From an uncultured Nocardiaceae bacterium (GTDB lineage Bacteria > Actinomycetota > Actinomycetes > Mycobacteriales > Mycobacteriaceae): a stretch of DNA of 26,215 nucleotides. The stretch lies in contig CAKZIX010000169.1 of NCBI GenBank assembly GCA_936936565.1, positions 1 through 26,215 of the forward strand, written 5' to 3'. Below the pieces are notes generated by a model, which was not told the origin of the DNA, did not search any database, and saw only the letters and a program-made list of their open reading frames with translations. Position numbers and translations under genes: made by a program. Shown here piece by piece: positions 8,401 through 14,819 of the stretch. Each line of letters starts with the position of its first letter. The stretch's first letter is position 1.

Positions 8401-8835
8401 GAATCCGAGCCCGAGGCGCGCGCGGTGGTCCGGCAGGTGCGCGCGCTGCTCGGCACGCCGTGGCGGGCGCACGCCCACGGCGCGCACAGTTCCATCACCC
8501 AGCACGACATTCTGGTCGTGGCGCCCTACAACGCGCAGGTGTCGTTGCTGCGCACGCTGTTGAACCGGGCCCGCCTCGACAAGGTGCAGGTCGGCACCGT
8601 CGACCGGTTCCAGGGCCGCCAGGCCGCCGTGGTCGTGGTGTCGATGACTGCCTCTGCGGTGCAAGACATTCCGCGCGGCACCGGCTTCCTGCTGTCACGC
8701 AACCGGCTCAACGTGGCCATCTCGCGGGCCATGTGGAAGGCGATCGTCGTGCGCTCGCGGCTGCTCACCGAGTATCTGCCGAGCAGTCCGGAGGCGATGG
8801 CCGAACTCGGCGCATTCATGCGCCTGTGCGGATGA
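5422..8835 (+). CDS. TM0106-type RecB-like nuclease / RNase H-like / SF1 helicase fusion protein
   Basis: A 1137-residue putative DNA-processing enzyme with three modules. (1) Residues about 1-225 form a RecB/Cas4-like nuclease: D117 in GYCDFL, D130 and K132 in YDTKL, then the QLCAYAD helix. Cysteines C21, C215, C218 and C221 are placed as in iron-sulfur nucleases of the AddB/Cas4 kind. (2) Residues about 310-495 form an RNase H-like exonuclease domain with D314 and E316 in FFDFEGD and D488 in NAYDC. (3) Residues about 740-1137 form an SF1 helicase: Walker A GPPGTGKT with K771, Walker B VVDEAGQ (D875, E876), GDPQQLPQV, and the C-terminal RNRLNVAISRA motif. The ATG at 5422 was chosen for its leaderless promoter. 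A similar ~1140-residue protein (recalled as Rv1251c) lies close to kgd in M. tuberculosis. Likely a repair or defence role; the substrate is unknown. Confidence 0.9.
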   Translation: MFLLGDRVVYSASDLAVAADCEFALLRRLDAELGSIPSGKPEPDPMLERTARLGTAHERRQLAEFAARYDVVTMPRPEFGHRGFAEANLATMAAAQQGTDVIYQATFYDGSFLGYCDFLVRRPDGYAVYDTKLTRHARVAALLQLCAYADALQYNGIRSSGQVHLVLGDGHVSSHVLAELMPVYQTRRARLAAILDEKRSELIPVQWGDERYTACGRCAACQPEIEAARDLLLVAGMRITARAKLIEAGIGTLDELATHRGAVPELSDRTCTALRRQAEIQLRQERSGSPEFEIVDAEALGAVPAPNPGDIFFDFEGDPLYTEPGDPDWGLEYLFGVTTESDVFQPFWAHNRQEERHALQAFLDFVQQRRAQYPQLRIYHYAPYERAALLRLAGRHGVGEEAIDNLLRDNVLVDLYPIVRSALRVGQRSYSLKKLEPLYMGAELRDGDVTNAADSIVAYADYCAMRDNDKVGEAAELLAGIADYNAYDCRSTRRLRNWLRALADRHGVAPAAAPTVATAAAETATELEQQLRDYTGDGPVADRTPDQQAAALLAAAVGYHRRERKPFWWAHFHRLNHPVDEWADTRDVLVVTDGAVQRKWFKLPRQRKRRRILTLAGRFETGSALTAGAQVFTLYDAPLPDGMVADGPCRRGTANATVLSVDTDAEFRDLLVLEETLADNVVEYDVLPIAVTPGHPIRAVRLETAIADTAEQVCAALPELPATAALDILRRVPPRGHLPAPHGDYAAAITAALRSLDHSYVAVQGPPGTGKTYVGSQVVARLVTENRWRVGVVAQSHAVVENMLDAVVRAGVPGELVAKKEPRGTAPPWSTVAADDYAVFVATAADTGCVIGGTAWDFANANRIPRQSLDLLVVDEAGQFSLANTVAVAVAAKNLLLLGDPQQLPQVSQGTHPEPVDASALGWLAAGHDTLPPERGYFLERTWRMHPALCARVSALSYEGRLRSNESVTAARDLAGVAPGVETVYVDHHGNSTESEPEARAVVRQVRALLGTPWRAHAHGAHSSITQHDILVVAPYNAQVSLLRTLLNRARLDKVQVGTVDRFQGRQAAVVVVSMTASAVQDIPRGTGFLLSRNRLNVAISRAMWKAIVVRSRLLTEYLPSSPEAMAELGAFMRLCG

Positions 8836-8841
8836 GCGGGT

Positions 8842-9462
8842 TCAGTCGGCGGTGGCCTTGGCGGCGACCACGGTGGCCAGATTGTCGAACAGCCGGACGG
8901 TAGCGGCGTCGTTGCCATCCACCAGCCAGCGCAGCACGATCCCGTCGATCTGGGCCAGCGCGAAGCGGGCCACGTCGGCCAGCGGTTCGCTCCACACCGT
9001 GTCGGTGCGCTCCGCACAGTCCGACAGGAACGAGATCGCGGCCTCGTCCATGGCGTGGTACTGCGCGGCGGCCACGGCGGCGGACTCGCGCAGCGAGTAC
9101 GACGGCAGCTCGTAGGTGAGCAGCTGCCGCGGACGCGTGACGCGCACAACCTCCCACACTCCGGACAACCCGCTGGCCAGCAACATGCGCAGGCCCTCGA
9201 CGCCGTGCGGGTGCGCGGTCTTGGCGGCCTCGCCGAATGCCAGCCGCATACCGAAAACCAGTTGCTCGATGAGCACCTCGGCCATGGCGGCCAGCAGCGC
9301 GTCCTTGTTCTCGAAGCAGTAGTGCACGACGCCGAGCGACACCTTGGCCTCCACGGCCACCGCGCGCACGGTAACCGAGCCGATGCCGGAGCGTTCCGCA
9401 ACCGCGATGGCCGAATCGACCAGCTGGGCTCGGCGCTCGTCGGCCGGGAGTCGGTTCAACAC
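8842..9462 (-). CDS. TetR/AcrR family transcriptional regulator
   Basis: A 206-residue one-component repressor. The N-terminal helix-turn-helix spans about residues 10-55, with the recognition region around VTVRAVAVEAKVSLGVVHYCF. The long helical ligand-binding domain that follows resembles BetI-type TetR proteins. The start is GTG at 9462, giving the standard beginning LNRLPADERRAQLVDSA. It is divergent from the molybdopterin oxidoreductase with only 26 bp between start codons, and a perfect 15-bp inverted repeat overlaps its own start. Autorepression and control of the divergent gene are therefore likely, though inferred. It converges on the nuclease-helicase gene with a 6-bp gap. Confidence 0.93.
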   Translation of the reverse strand: MLNRLPADERRAQLVDSAIAVAERSGIGSVTVRAVAVEAKVSLGVVHYCFENKDALLAAMAEVLIEQLVFGMRLAFGEAAKTAHPHGVEGLRMLLASGLSGVWEVVRVTRPRQLLTYELPSYSLRESAAVAAAQYHAMDEAAISFLSDCAERTDTVWSEPLADVARFALAQIDGIVLRWLVDGNDAATVRLFDNLATVVAAKATAD

Positions 9463-9469
9463 AGTTGAA
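9455..9469. promoter_or_regulatory. Candidate TetR operator (inverted repeat)
   Basis: TTCAAC (9455-9460), ACA, GTTGAA (9464-9469) is a perfect 6-bp inverted repeat with a 3-bp spacer. It covers the GTG start of the TetR gene and the edge of its -10 hexamer, where a bound repressor would block initiation. Confidence 0.5.
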
Positions 9470-9474
9470 TCGTA
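9469..9474 (-). promoter_or_regulatory. -10 hexamer TACGAT of the tetR gene (leaderless)
   Basis: On the minus strand TACGAT is followed by 6 nt and the GTG at 9462. It matches TANNNT and overlaps the operator-like repeat by one base. Confidence 0.5.
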
Positions 9475-9476
9475 GT

Positions 9477-9482
9477 TAGTCT
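9477..9482 (+). promoter_or_regulatory. -10 hexamer TAGTCT of the molybdopterin oxidoreductase gene (leaderless)
   Basis: TAGTCT is followed by 6 nt and the GTG at 9489. It lies back to back with the tetR -10 hexamer, two bases apart, in a 26-bp divergent region. Confidence 0.5.
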
Positions 9483-9488
9483 AGTTGG

Positions 9489-10976
9489 GTGGGCTACGCG
9501 CGACTTGCCGGTTTGGTCTGCGCGACCGTCGTTCTCGGCATCGCGGAGCTGGTCGCGGTGCCCGTCGGAGCAGACAGCGCACCACTGTCGGCCCTCGGCG
9601 GATTCGTCATCGACCATGTGCCCGACGGGCCGCGCGAGTGGGCGATCCAGACCTTCGGCACCCTCGACAAGCCGGTGTTGCTACTGCTCATGCTGGCCGT
9701 CGCGGCGGTGCTCGCTGGGCTGGCCGGACAGCTCGAAAAATCCCGTCCACCAATCGGTTCGGCCGTGTTCGCCGGGCTGGCGCTGGTCGCCGCCGCAGCC
9801 GCGGTGAGCCGCCCGGACGCGAACTGGACCTACGCCGTACCAGTGCTGGTGGGCCTGGTTGCCGGGCTCGCGGTGTTGCGCTGGCTGCTGCGCCGCCCGG
9901 CGGCCGAGACCGCCACCGGCGACCGGCGGGCATTCCTCGTCGCCGGTGGCCTCGCCGTCGGTGCCGGGCTGATGGGCCGCTGGCTGGGCGCCCGGGCCCG
10001 CGACGTCGGCGCCGAACGCGCCGCGGTGCAGCTGCCGGCACCGGCCGACCCGGCGCCGCCGCTGCCCGACGGCGTGGACCTGCGGATTGCGAACCTCGCC
10101 ACCTACATCACACCGAACGACAAGTTCTACCGGATCGACACCACGTTCTTCTCCTCCCCGCAGCTGTCCACCGCGGACTGGGAGCTGCGCATCCACGGCA
10201 TGGTGGCCCGCGAGGTCCGGCTCACCTGGGCCGATCTGGCACGGCGCCGCCCGGTCGAACGACTGGTGACGCTGGCCTGCGTGTCCAACGAGATCGGCGG
10301 CGACCTCGTCGGCAACGCCCGCTGGCTCGGCTATCCGGTGCGCGAGCTGCTCGCCGAGGCCGGCCCGCAGCCGGACGCCGACATGGTGCTCTCGCGCAGC
10401 ATCGACAACTTCACCGCGGGCACCCCCCTCGAAGCGCTCACCGACGCCCGCGACGCACTGCTGGCCATCGGCATGAACGGCGAGCCGCTGCCCGTGCCGC
10501 ACGGATTCCCGGCCCGGCTCGTCGTGCCCGGGCTCTACGGCTACGTGTCGGCGACCAAATGGGTGGTGGACCTGGAGGTGACCCGATTCGACCGGGCCCA
10601 GGCGTACTGGACCCGGCGCGGCTGGTCCGAACGCGGGCCGATCAAAACGGCCACCCGGATAGACACGCCACGGACGAACACGAAGCTCGAGCCGGGCCGC
10701 GTCGCGGTGGCCGGGGTGGCCTGGGCACAGACGCGCGGCATTGCGGCCGTCGAGATACAGATCGACAACGGTGCGTGGCGCCCGGCCCGGCTGGCCGCCG
10801 ACTACTCCGCAGACACCTGGCGGCAATGGGTCTACGAATGGGACGCCGAACCCGGGCCGCACGTGCTGCGGGCCCGGGCGATCGACGGCACCGGCGCGCT
10901 GCAGATCCAGACTCCCCAGGGCGTGCTGCCCGACGGGGCCACCGGCTGGCAGGAGATCTCGGTGCGGGTGGGCTAA
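9489..10976 (+). CDS. Membrane-anchored molybdopterin-dependent oxidoreductase (sulfite oxidase-like)
   Basis: A 495-residue protein with an N-terminal membrane part and an extracytoplasmic molybdopterin domain of the sulfite-oxidase/YedY class. Hydrophobic segments lie at about 5-26, 61-80, 89-107, 116-134 and 149-166. Just before the fifth is GDRRAFLVAGG with R146 and R147, a twin-arginine-like motif. The catalytic domain begins near residue 195; its conserved molybdenum-ligand cysteine is C264 in LACVSNEIGGD. Residues about 385-495 are the Ig-like dimerisation domain. It resembles the family of M. tuberculosis Rv0218 (from memory). The GTG start is supported by a leaderless promoter. Substrate is unknown; a sulfoxide or sulfite is the family expectation. 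Its stop overlaps that of the convergent TauD gene. Confidence 0.9.
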   Translation: MGYARLAGLVCATVVLGIAELVAVPVGADSAPLSALGGFVIDHVPDGPREWAIQTFGTLDKPVLLLLMLAVAAVLAGLAGQLEKSRPPIGSAVFAGLALVAAAAAVSRPDANWTYAVPVLVGLVAGLAVLRWLLRRPAAETATGDRRAFLVAGGLAVGAGLMGRWLGARARDVGAERAAVQLPAPADPAPPLPDGVDLRIANLATYITPNDKFYRIDTTFFSSPQLSTADWELRIHGMVAREVRLTWADLARRRPVERLVTLACVSNEIGGDLVGNARWLGYPVRELLAEAGPQPDADMVLSRSIDNFTAGTPLEALTDARDALLAIGMNGEPLPVPHGFPARLVVPGLYGYVSATKWVVDLEVTRFDRAQAYWTRRGWSERGPIKTATRIDTPRTNTKLEPGRVAVAGVAWAQTRGIAAVEIQIDNGAWRPARLAADYSADTWRQWVYEWDAEPGPHVLRARAIDGTGALQIQTPQGVLPDGATGWQEISVRVG

Positions 10977-11935
10977 ACCCTCACGTTCGCCTTGGCGGTG
11001 AACTCCTCGCCGGCGACGATCTCGGAGACGAACCCGTCGGGGCCCACCGGACGATCGCCGACAACTGTCACCCGGTGCAGCGTGCGATCCACGTCGAGGT
11101 GACCGATGTCCTGCGGACCGAGGTGCGCGGTGGCCCGGTTGTCCCACACGGCGAGGCTGTTGGCGTCCCACTTGAACCGCACCGTGTACTCCGGGCGGGT
11201 GAGGTGCTCGTAGAGCAACTCGAGCACCTTGCGGCTCTCCGCAGCCGACAGCCCGACGATCTTCTCGGTGAACCCGGGGTTCACGAACAGCGCGCGCTCC
11301 CCCGTTTCCGGGTGTACGCGCACCACCGGATGCACCGAGACCAGCAGATTTGCCGTGATCCGCCGCGACAGCTCGTCGTCCTCGTCGCTGCGGGCCTGCC
11401 CGGCCTGGAAGCGGTGCTGTGCACGCAGCCCGTCGACGAATGCGCGCAGCGGCGCCGACAGGCCCGCGTAGGCGGCCGCCAGATTGGTCCAGGTGGTGTC
11501 CCCGCCGAACTCGGGCACCACCTCCGAGCGCAGGATCGAAATGGCCGGCGGATTGACCGCGGCGGTGACATCGGTGTGCCAGCCCGCGTAATAGGTGTAC
11601 TGGCGCTGGCGGTACTCGGTGAACTTCTTGCCGTACTTCTGTTCGTAGCGTTTCGGATCGATGGTCAGGATTTCCGGGTGCGCGCTGGGTGCGGCGTCCT
11701 CGTGCGGGTGCGCGTGCGTCAGCTCGCCGAAATTGCGCGCGAAGGCGATCTGGCTCGCGTGATCGAGGTGCTGGTCGCGGAAGAAGATCACCTTGTACTT
11801 CAACAACTTCCGGCGCAGTTTGGCGACGGTCTCGGCCGGCAGCGGCTGGGCCAGATCGACGCCGTGGATTTCGGCGCCGAGGTGGCCGGCCAGTCGGGTG
11901 ACGGTAATGGTCGCAGGATCGAGTGTGGCTGTCAT
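10973..11935 (-). CDS. TauD/TfdA-family Fe(II)/2-oxoglutarate dioxygenase
   Basis: A 320-residue cytoplasmic non-haem iron dioxygenase that couples 2-oxoglutarate decarboxylation to substrate hydroxylation. The iron-binding facial triad is H120 and D122 in GWHTDVT and H271 in NRATAHLG. The 2-oxoglutarate-binding arginine is R284 (RTLHR; R288 also nearby). The sequence resembles taurine dioxygenase and especially the alkyl-sulfatase type (M. tuberculosis Rv3406), so release of sulfite or an aldehyde from a sulfonate or sulfate ester is plausible. The ATG at 11935 follows a TAGCTT -10 by 7 nt. The TAG stop overlaps the TAA of the molybdopterin oxidoreductase. If both act on sulfur compounds they could be linked functionally; this is inference. 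Confidence 0.92.
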   Translation of the reverse strand: MTATLDPATITVTRLAGHLGAEIHGVDLAQPLPAETVAKLRRKLLKYKVIFFRDQHLDHASQIAFARNFGELTHAHPHEDAAPSAHPEILTIDPKRYEQKYGKKFTEYRQRQYTYYAGWHTDVTAAVNPPAISILRSEVVPEFGGDTTWTNLAAAYAGLSAPLRAFVDGLRAQHRFQAGQARSDEDDELSRRITANLLVSVHPVVRVHPETGERALFVNPGFTEKIVGLSAAESRKVLELLYEHLTRPEYTVRFKWDANSLAVWDNRATAHLGPQDIGHLDVDRTLHRVTVVGDRPVGPDGFVSEIVAGEEFTAKANVRV

Positions 11936-11942
11936 GAATTCG

Positions 11943-11948
11943 AAGCTA
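11943..11948 (-). promoter_or_regulatory. -10 hexamer TAGCTT of the TauD-family gene (leaderless)
   Basis: On the minus strand TAGCTT is followed by 7 nt and the ATG at 11935. No ribosome binding site is seen. Confidence 0.5.
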
Positions 11949-12002
11949 GAACCGTGCGATCGCGCCGAAACGTGTTTGAAGCAGTGTGATTTCAGGACGG
12001 GC

Positions 12003-12008
12003 TAGGCT
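12003..12008 (+). promoter_or_regulatory. -10 hexamer TAGGCT of the PtpB-like gene (leaderless)
   Basis: TAGGCT is followed by 6 nt and the GTG at 12015. It is divergent from the TauD promoter across a 79-bp gap. Confidence 0.5.
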
Positions 12009-12014
12009 CGACTC

Positions 12015-12788
12015 GTGACCGACCAATTTCATCTCGACGGTGCCTGGAACTTCCGCGACGTCGGCGGCGCCCCGACGGCTGCGGGCCGCGCCGTCCTCGG
12101 CGGCGCACTGTTTCGCGCCTCGGAGCTGAGCCAGCTCACCGACCGCGGTCGCCAAGCCCTGCTCGAACTCGGCGTGACGGACGTGTTCGATCTGCGCGCC
12201 GAGCGTGAGATCGAGCGCACCGGGGCGGATCGGCTGCCCGACGGTGTCACCCTGCGGCACCGCCCGTTCCTGCCGAAACCGGACCCGAAGGAATCGGATC
12301 CGGCGGCCGCCGAAGGCGGTTCGGCGCCGCACGAGGCAAGCCAAGGCGTCTCGCGCGAGCGCGGCCGGGAGTTCCTGTTCGAGGCGTACTCGCGCTTTCC
12401 CACGTATCCGGGCGCCAAGGCGGTGATCGGCGAGCTGGCGGCAACGCTCGCCGACGGCGGTGTCGCCCTCGTGCACTGTGCGGCCGGCAAAGACCGCACG
12501 GGCTGGGTGGTGGCCACCGTGTTGCGCGCGGCCGGCGTCACCGACGCCGCCGTGCTCGCCGATTATCTGCGCAGCAACGAGGGCACCGAGCCACTGCGCG
12601 CGCTGCTCGCCGCCCGATACGACGGGCAGGCGCAGCTGTCCGACGATCTGCTCGGCGTGCGGGAGGACTACTACCGGCGCGCTCAGGAGGTGATGGCGGC
12701 CGAGTCCGGCAGCTTCGAGGAGTACCTGACCGAGTGCGGTATCGACGCCGAGCTACTCGACCGCCTGCGCAAGCGGCTGCTCGACTGA
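12015..12788 (+). CDS. ptpB: PtpB-like tyrosine/dual-specificity phosphatase
   Basis: A 257-residue phosphatase of the atypical PtpB family, which removes phosphate from phosphotyrosine and in some members from phosphoserine/threonine and phosphoinositides. The N-terminal AWNFRDVGG and LFRASELSQL are family hallmarks, and the P-loop is HCAAGKDRTG with the catalytic cysteine C155 and the arginine R161. An insert at about residues 91-120 is charged and may be a mobile lid. There is no signal peptide, as is also true of the M. tuberculosis enzyme, which is nevertheless found outside the cell. GTG start with a leaderless promoter. Its last 36 bp overlap the 3' end of the convergent AMP-binding gene. 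Physiological target unknown. Confidence 0.9.
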   Translation: MTDQFHLDGAWNFRDVGGAPTAAGRAVLGGALFRASELSQLTDRGRQALLELGVTDVFDLRAEREIERTGADRLPDGVTLRHRPFLPKPDPKESDPAAAEGGSAPHEASQGVSRERGREFLFEAYSRFPTYPGAKAVIGELAATLADGGVALVHCAAGKDRTGWVVATVLRAAGVTDAAVLADYLRSNEGTEPLRALLAARYDGQAQLSDDLLGVREDYYRRAQEVMAAESGSFEEYLTECGIDAELLDRLRKRLLD

Positions 12789-13946
12789 GCCGAGTAGCCG
12801 TACGAAGCCACCGGCATCGATGCGCGCCAGCTCGCCGGTATGAAACCAGTTGTCGGTGAACATTTTTCGTGAGGCATCCGGATCGTTCCAATAACCACGC
12901 GTGACATTCGGTCCGCGGCAGAGCAATTCACCGATACCGTGCCCCGCATCCGGGCCCCACAACGCGAACTCGGTGCCGCCGAACGGAACTCCGGCGCTGC
13001 CGGGATGAGTGAGCGCACCCTCGTGTGACAGCAGCAGGCCGATGCCGCTGGTTTCGGTGGCGCCCCACAGCGCGCACAGCCGCGCACCGGGAAAGGCCTG
13101 TAGCACCGCGGCCGTCGTGTCCTGATCGAGAATCCCTCCGCTGCAACACAACTGGCGCACCGAGGCGCCGCCGGTGAGCTGCGCGAGCGTCTGCGGGCCC
13201 GCGGTGAGCACGTCGATGCGTTCGGTGGCAAGCACTTTCGGCACATCGTCCACGGCCGCGGTGATCACAGTGCCGCCCACCGCCAGCGTCGGCAACAGCT
13301 GATCGACACAACCGGTGGCGTGCGCGAACGGCAACAACACCAGGTTGCGGATACCGTCTGCGGGCAACGCCAGCGCCCGGACCACCGACTCGATGGCCGA
13401 GAGCAGGTTCTCGTTGGTGAGCTCCACACCTTTGGGCCGCCCGGCGATGCCCCGGGTGTAGCACAGCAACGCCACCTCCGACAGCGACGCCCCGTCGTCG
13501 ATGAAAGCGGTCCCGGTGGGCAGCGCGTCGTCGAGCACGTAGTCCAGGGCACTGTCGGCAAGTACCTGGTCGCGCTCACCGGTGCAGCAGCCGTCGTGCA
13601 GCGGAACCGGCACGGCACCGCTGAGCAGGGCCCCGAGAAACGCCTCCACCCAGCGCACCCCGTTGGGGAGATCGATACCGACCCGATCCCCCAGCCCGAT
13701 GCCGTGCTCGAGCAGCCCACCGGCGACGCGCGCCGCGCGGCCCCACAGTTCCCGATAGGTGAGCCGCTGCCCGCCCGGCTCCACCACTGCCTCGCGGTGG
13801 GCGTACCGGTGCACCCGGATGTCGAGCAGCTCGGTGAGCGAGGGTGCCAGCCCGCCGTAGTGCAGCACCCCGTCGCGCCCACGCGCTACCGAACTGCCCA
13901 ATGCGGCAGCAGGTTTCGAGACGAGCTCGACGAGCGACGCGGGCAT
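12753..13946 (-). CDS. C-terminally truncated AMP-binding (acyl-CoA ligase-like) protein with degenerate motifs
   Basis: Looks like an adenylate-forming ligase but has only 397 residues; typical members have about 500-550. It stops after NWFHTGELARIDAGGFVRLL and so lacks the C-terminal subdomain with the hinge and the catalytic lysine. The phosphate-binding loop is CYTRGIAGRPKG (about 162-173), where the usual Ser/Thr-rich TSGTTG is lost. The A7 motif has TGE instead of TGD (E372). The A5 motif LWGATE (about 293-298) is kept. It may therefore bind an acyl substrate without activating it, or be decaying. The ATG at 13946 has GGAGG 5 nt upstream, which favours it over the GTG at 13952. It is the last gene of a minus-strand run after an enoyl-CoA hydratase. 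Its end overlaps ptpB by 36 bp. Confidence 0.82.
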   Translation of the reverse strand: MPASLVELVSKPAAALGSSVARGRDGVLHYGGLAPSLTELLDIRVHRYAHREAVVEPGGQRLTYRELWGRAARVAGGLLEHGIGLGDRVGIDLPNGVRWVEAFLGALLSGAVPVPLHDGCCTGERDQVLADSALDYVLDDALPTGTAFIDDGASLSEVALLCYTRGIAGRPKGVELTNENLLSAIESVVRALALPADGIRNLVLLPFAHATGCVDQLLPTLAVGGTVITAAVDDVPKVLATERIDVLTAGPQTLAQLTGGASVRQLCCSGGILDQDTTAAVLQAFPGARLCALWGATETSGIGLLLSHEGALTHPGSAGVPFGGTEFALWGPDAGHGIGELLCRGPNVTRGYWNDPDASRKMFTDNWFHTGELARIDAGGFVRLLGSVEQPLAQAVE

Positions 13947-13959
13947 TTCCACCTCCGGC

Positions 13960-13977
13960 GGTGACTCCGGTGACTCC
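13960..13977. repeat. Tandem 9-bp repeat in the leader of the AMP-binding gene
   Basis: GGTGACTCC is present twice in direct tandem (13960-13968 and 13969-13977), between the putative -10 and the ribosome binding site of the gene starting at 13946. It could be a replication-slippage product or a leader element. Confidence 0.4.
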
Positions 13978-13986
13978 TCAGCCGAG

Positions 13987-13992
13987 ACTATA
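13987..13992 (-). promoter_or_regulatory. -10 hexamer TATAGT upstream of the AMP-binding gene
   Basis: On the minus strand TATAGT lies 40 bp upstream of the ATG at 13946, which would give a leader of about 33 nt containing a GGAGG site. It suggests this gene can be transcribed apart from the hydratase gene. Confidence 0.4.
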
Positions 13993-14018
13993 TGGCGCAG
14001 GTCACATTCACCGAGTGT

Positions 14019-14789
14019 TCAGACGCCGCGGTATGTCGCCTTGCCGGGGCCCACGTCGAGGAAGCTGCGCACCGCGCCCTGCAGGTCTTCGGTGCCGAAC
14101 AGCGCACCCGACACCTCGGGAGTGATCGCGTCGGCGTGGGCGACACCACCCGACCGCCACGCCGCGACGATCTGCTTGGTGGCGTGGTGGGCGCGGGTGG
14201 GCCCGTCCGCCAGCCGCTGCACGAGCGCGCGGGCGGCGGCATCGACATCGTCGTGAATCGCATTGACCACGCCCCAGTCCGCGAGGGTCTGAGCGTCGTA
14301 GAGATCACCGGTCATCACCAGCTCGCGGGCCCGGCCGGAGCCGGCGCGCTCGGCGAGGCGCTGCGGCCCGCCCATCGACGGCGTGAGCCCGACGACCGTT
14401 TCCACGAGCCCGAAAATCGCCTTCGGCGCGGCCAGAATCAGATCACACGCCAGCGCGATCTCGAACGCCGCCGTCAGCGTGAGCCCGTGCGCAGCGAACA
14501 CCACCGGACACGGCAGCGCCTCGAGCGGATGGATGATCTGCGCGAACAGCCGCCGCCACAGCTCCGCGCCGGCCTCGGTGGACAGCCCGTCGAATTCGTG
14601 TACGTCGACGCCGCCGGAAACCACTTTGCCGTCGGCGCGCAGCAATACCGCCCGCGGCGGCTCGGCGTCGAGCGCCGCCACATCGGCAGCGACGGACTCG
14701 AGCATTGCCTTGTCGAACAGGTTCAGCGGGGGCGCAGCGAAGGTGAGGACGGCAACGCCGCCGGAGCGCTCTAACCGGGTGGGAGCCAT
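14019..14789 (-). CDS. Enoyl-CoA hydratase/isomerase (crotonase) family protein
   Basis: A 256-residue crotonase-fold enzyme acting on a CoA thioester in the cytoplasm. The oxyanion region is KVVSGGVDVHEFD (about residues 55-67). The two catalytic glutamates of true hydratases appear conserved: E110 in AAFEIALACD and E130 in FGLVETVVGL. The usual GGG oxyanion stretch before E110 is TAA here, so activity may be altered. PSMGGPQRL and ARELVMTGD follow as in the family. The ATG at 14789 was chosen over a TTG at 14795; a TAGGGT hexamer lies 5 nt upstream. It sits between an MFS pump and the truncated ligase-like gene, all on the minus strand, so it may act on the same acyl compound. The precise reaction cannot be assigned. 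Confidence 0.88.
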   Translation of the reverse strand: MAPTRLERSGGVAVLTFAAPPLNLFDKAMLESVAADVAALDAEPPRAVLLRADGKVVSGGVDVHEFDGLSTEAGAELWRRLFAQIIHPLEALPCPVVFAAHGLTLTAAFEIALACDLILAAPKAIFGLVETVVGLTPSMGGPQRLAERAGSGRARELVMTGDLYDAQTLADWGVVNAIHDDVDAAARALVQRLADGPTRAHHATKQIVAAWRSGGVAHADAITPEVSGALFGTEDLQGAVRSFLDVGPGKATYRGV

Positions 14790-14794
14790 GCCCA

Positions 14795-14800
14795 ACCCTA
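14795..14800 (-). promoter_or_regulatory. Possible -10 hexamer TAGGGT of the crotonase gene
   Basis: On the minus strand TAGGGT is followed by only 5 nt and the ATG at 14789, one base shorter than the other leaderless candidates in this window, so it is a weaker call. Confidence 0.3.
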
Positions 14801-14819
14801 GGACACAGCGCGGCGCGCG

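Noticed and set aside
5422..8835. The Cas4-like nuclease as part of a CRISPR or multi-gene phage-defence island
   Set aside because: No repeats, cas genes or other defence genes flank it. Its neighbours are housekeeping-like and a similar gene lies near kgd in mycobacteria, so it looks like a core gene.
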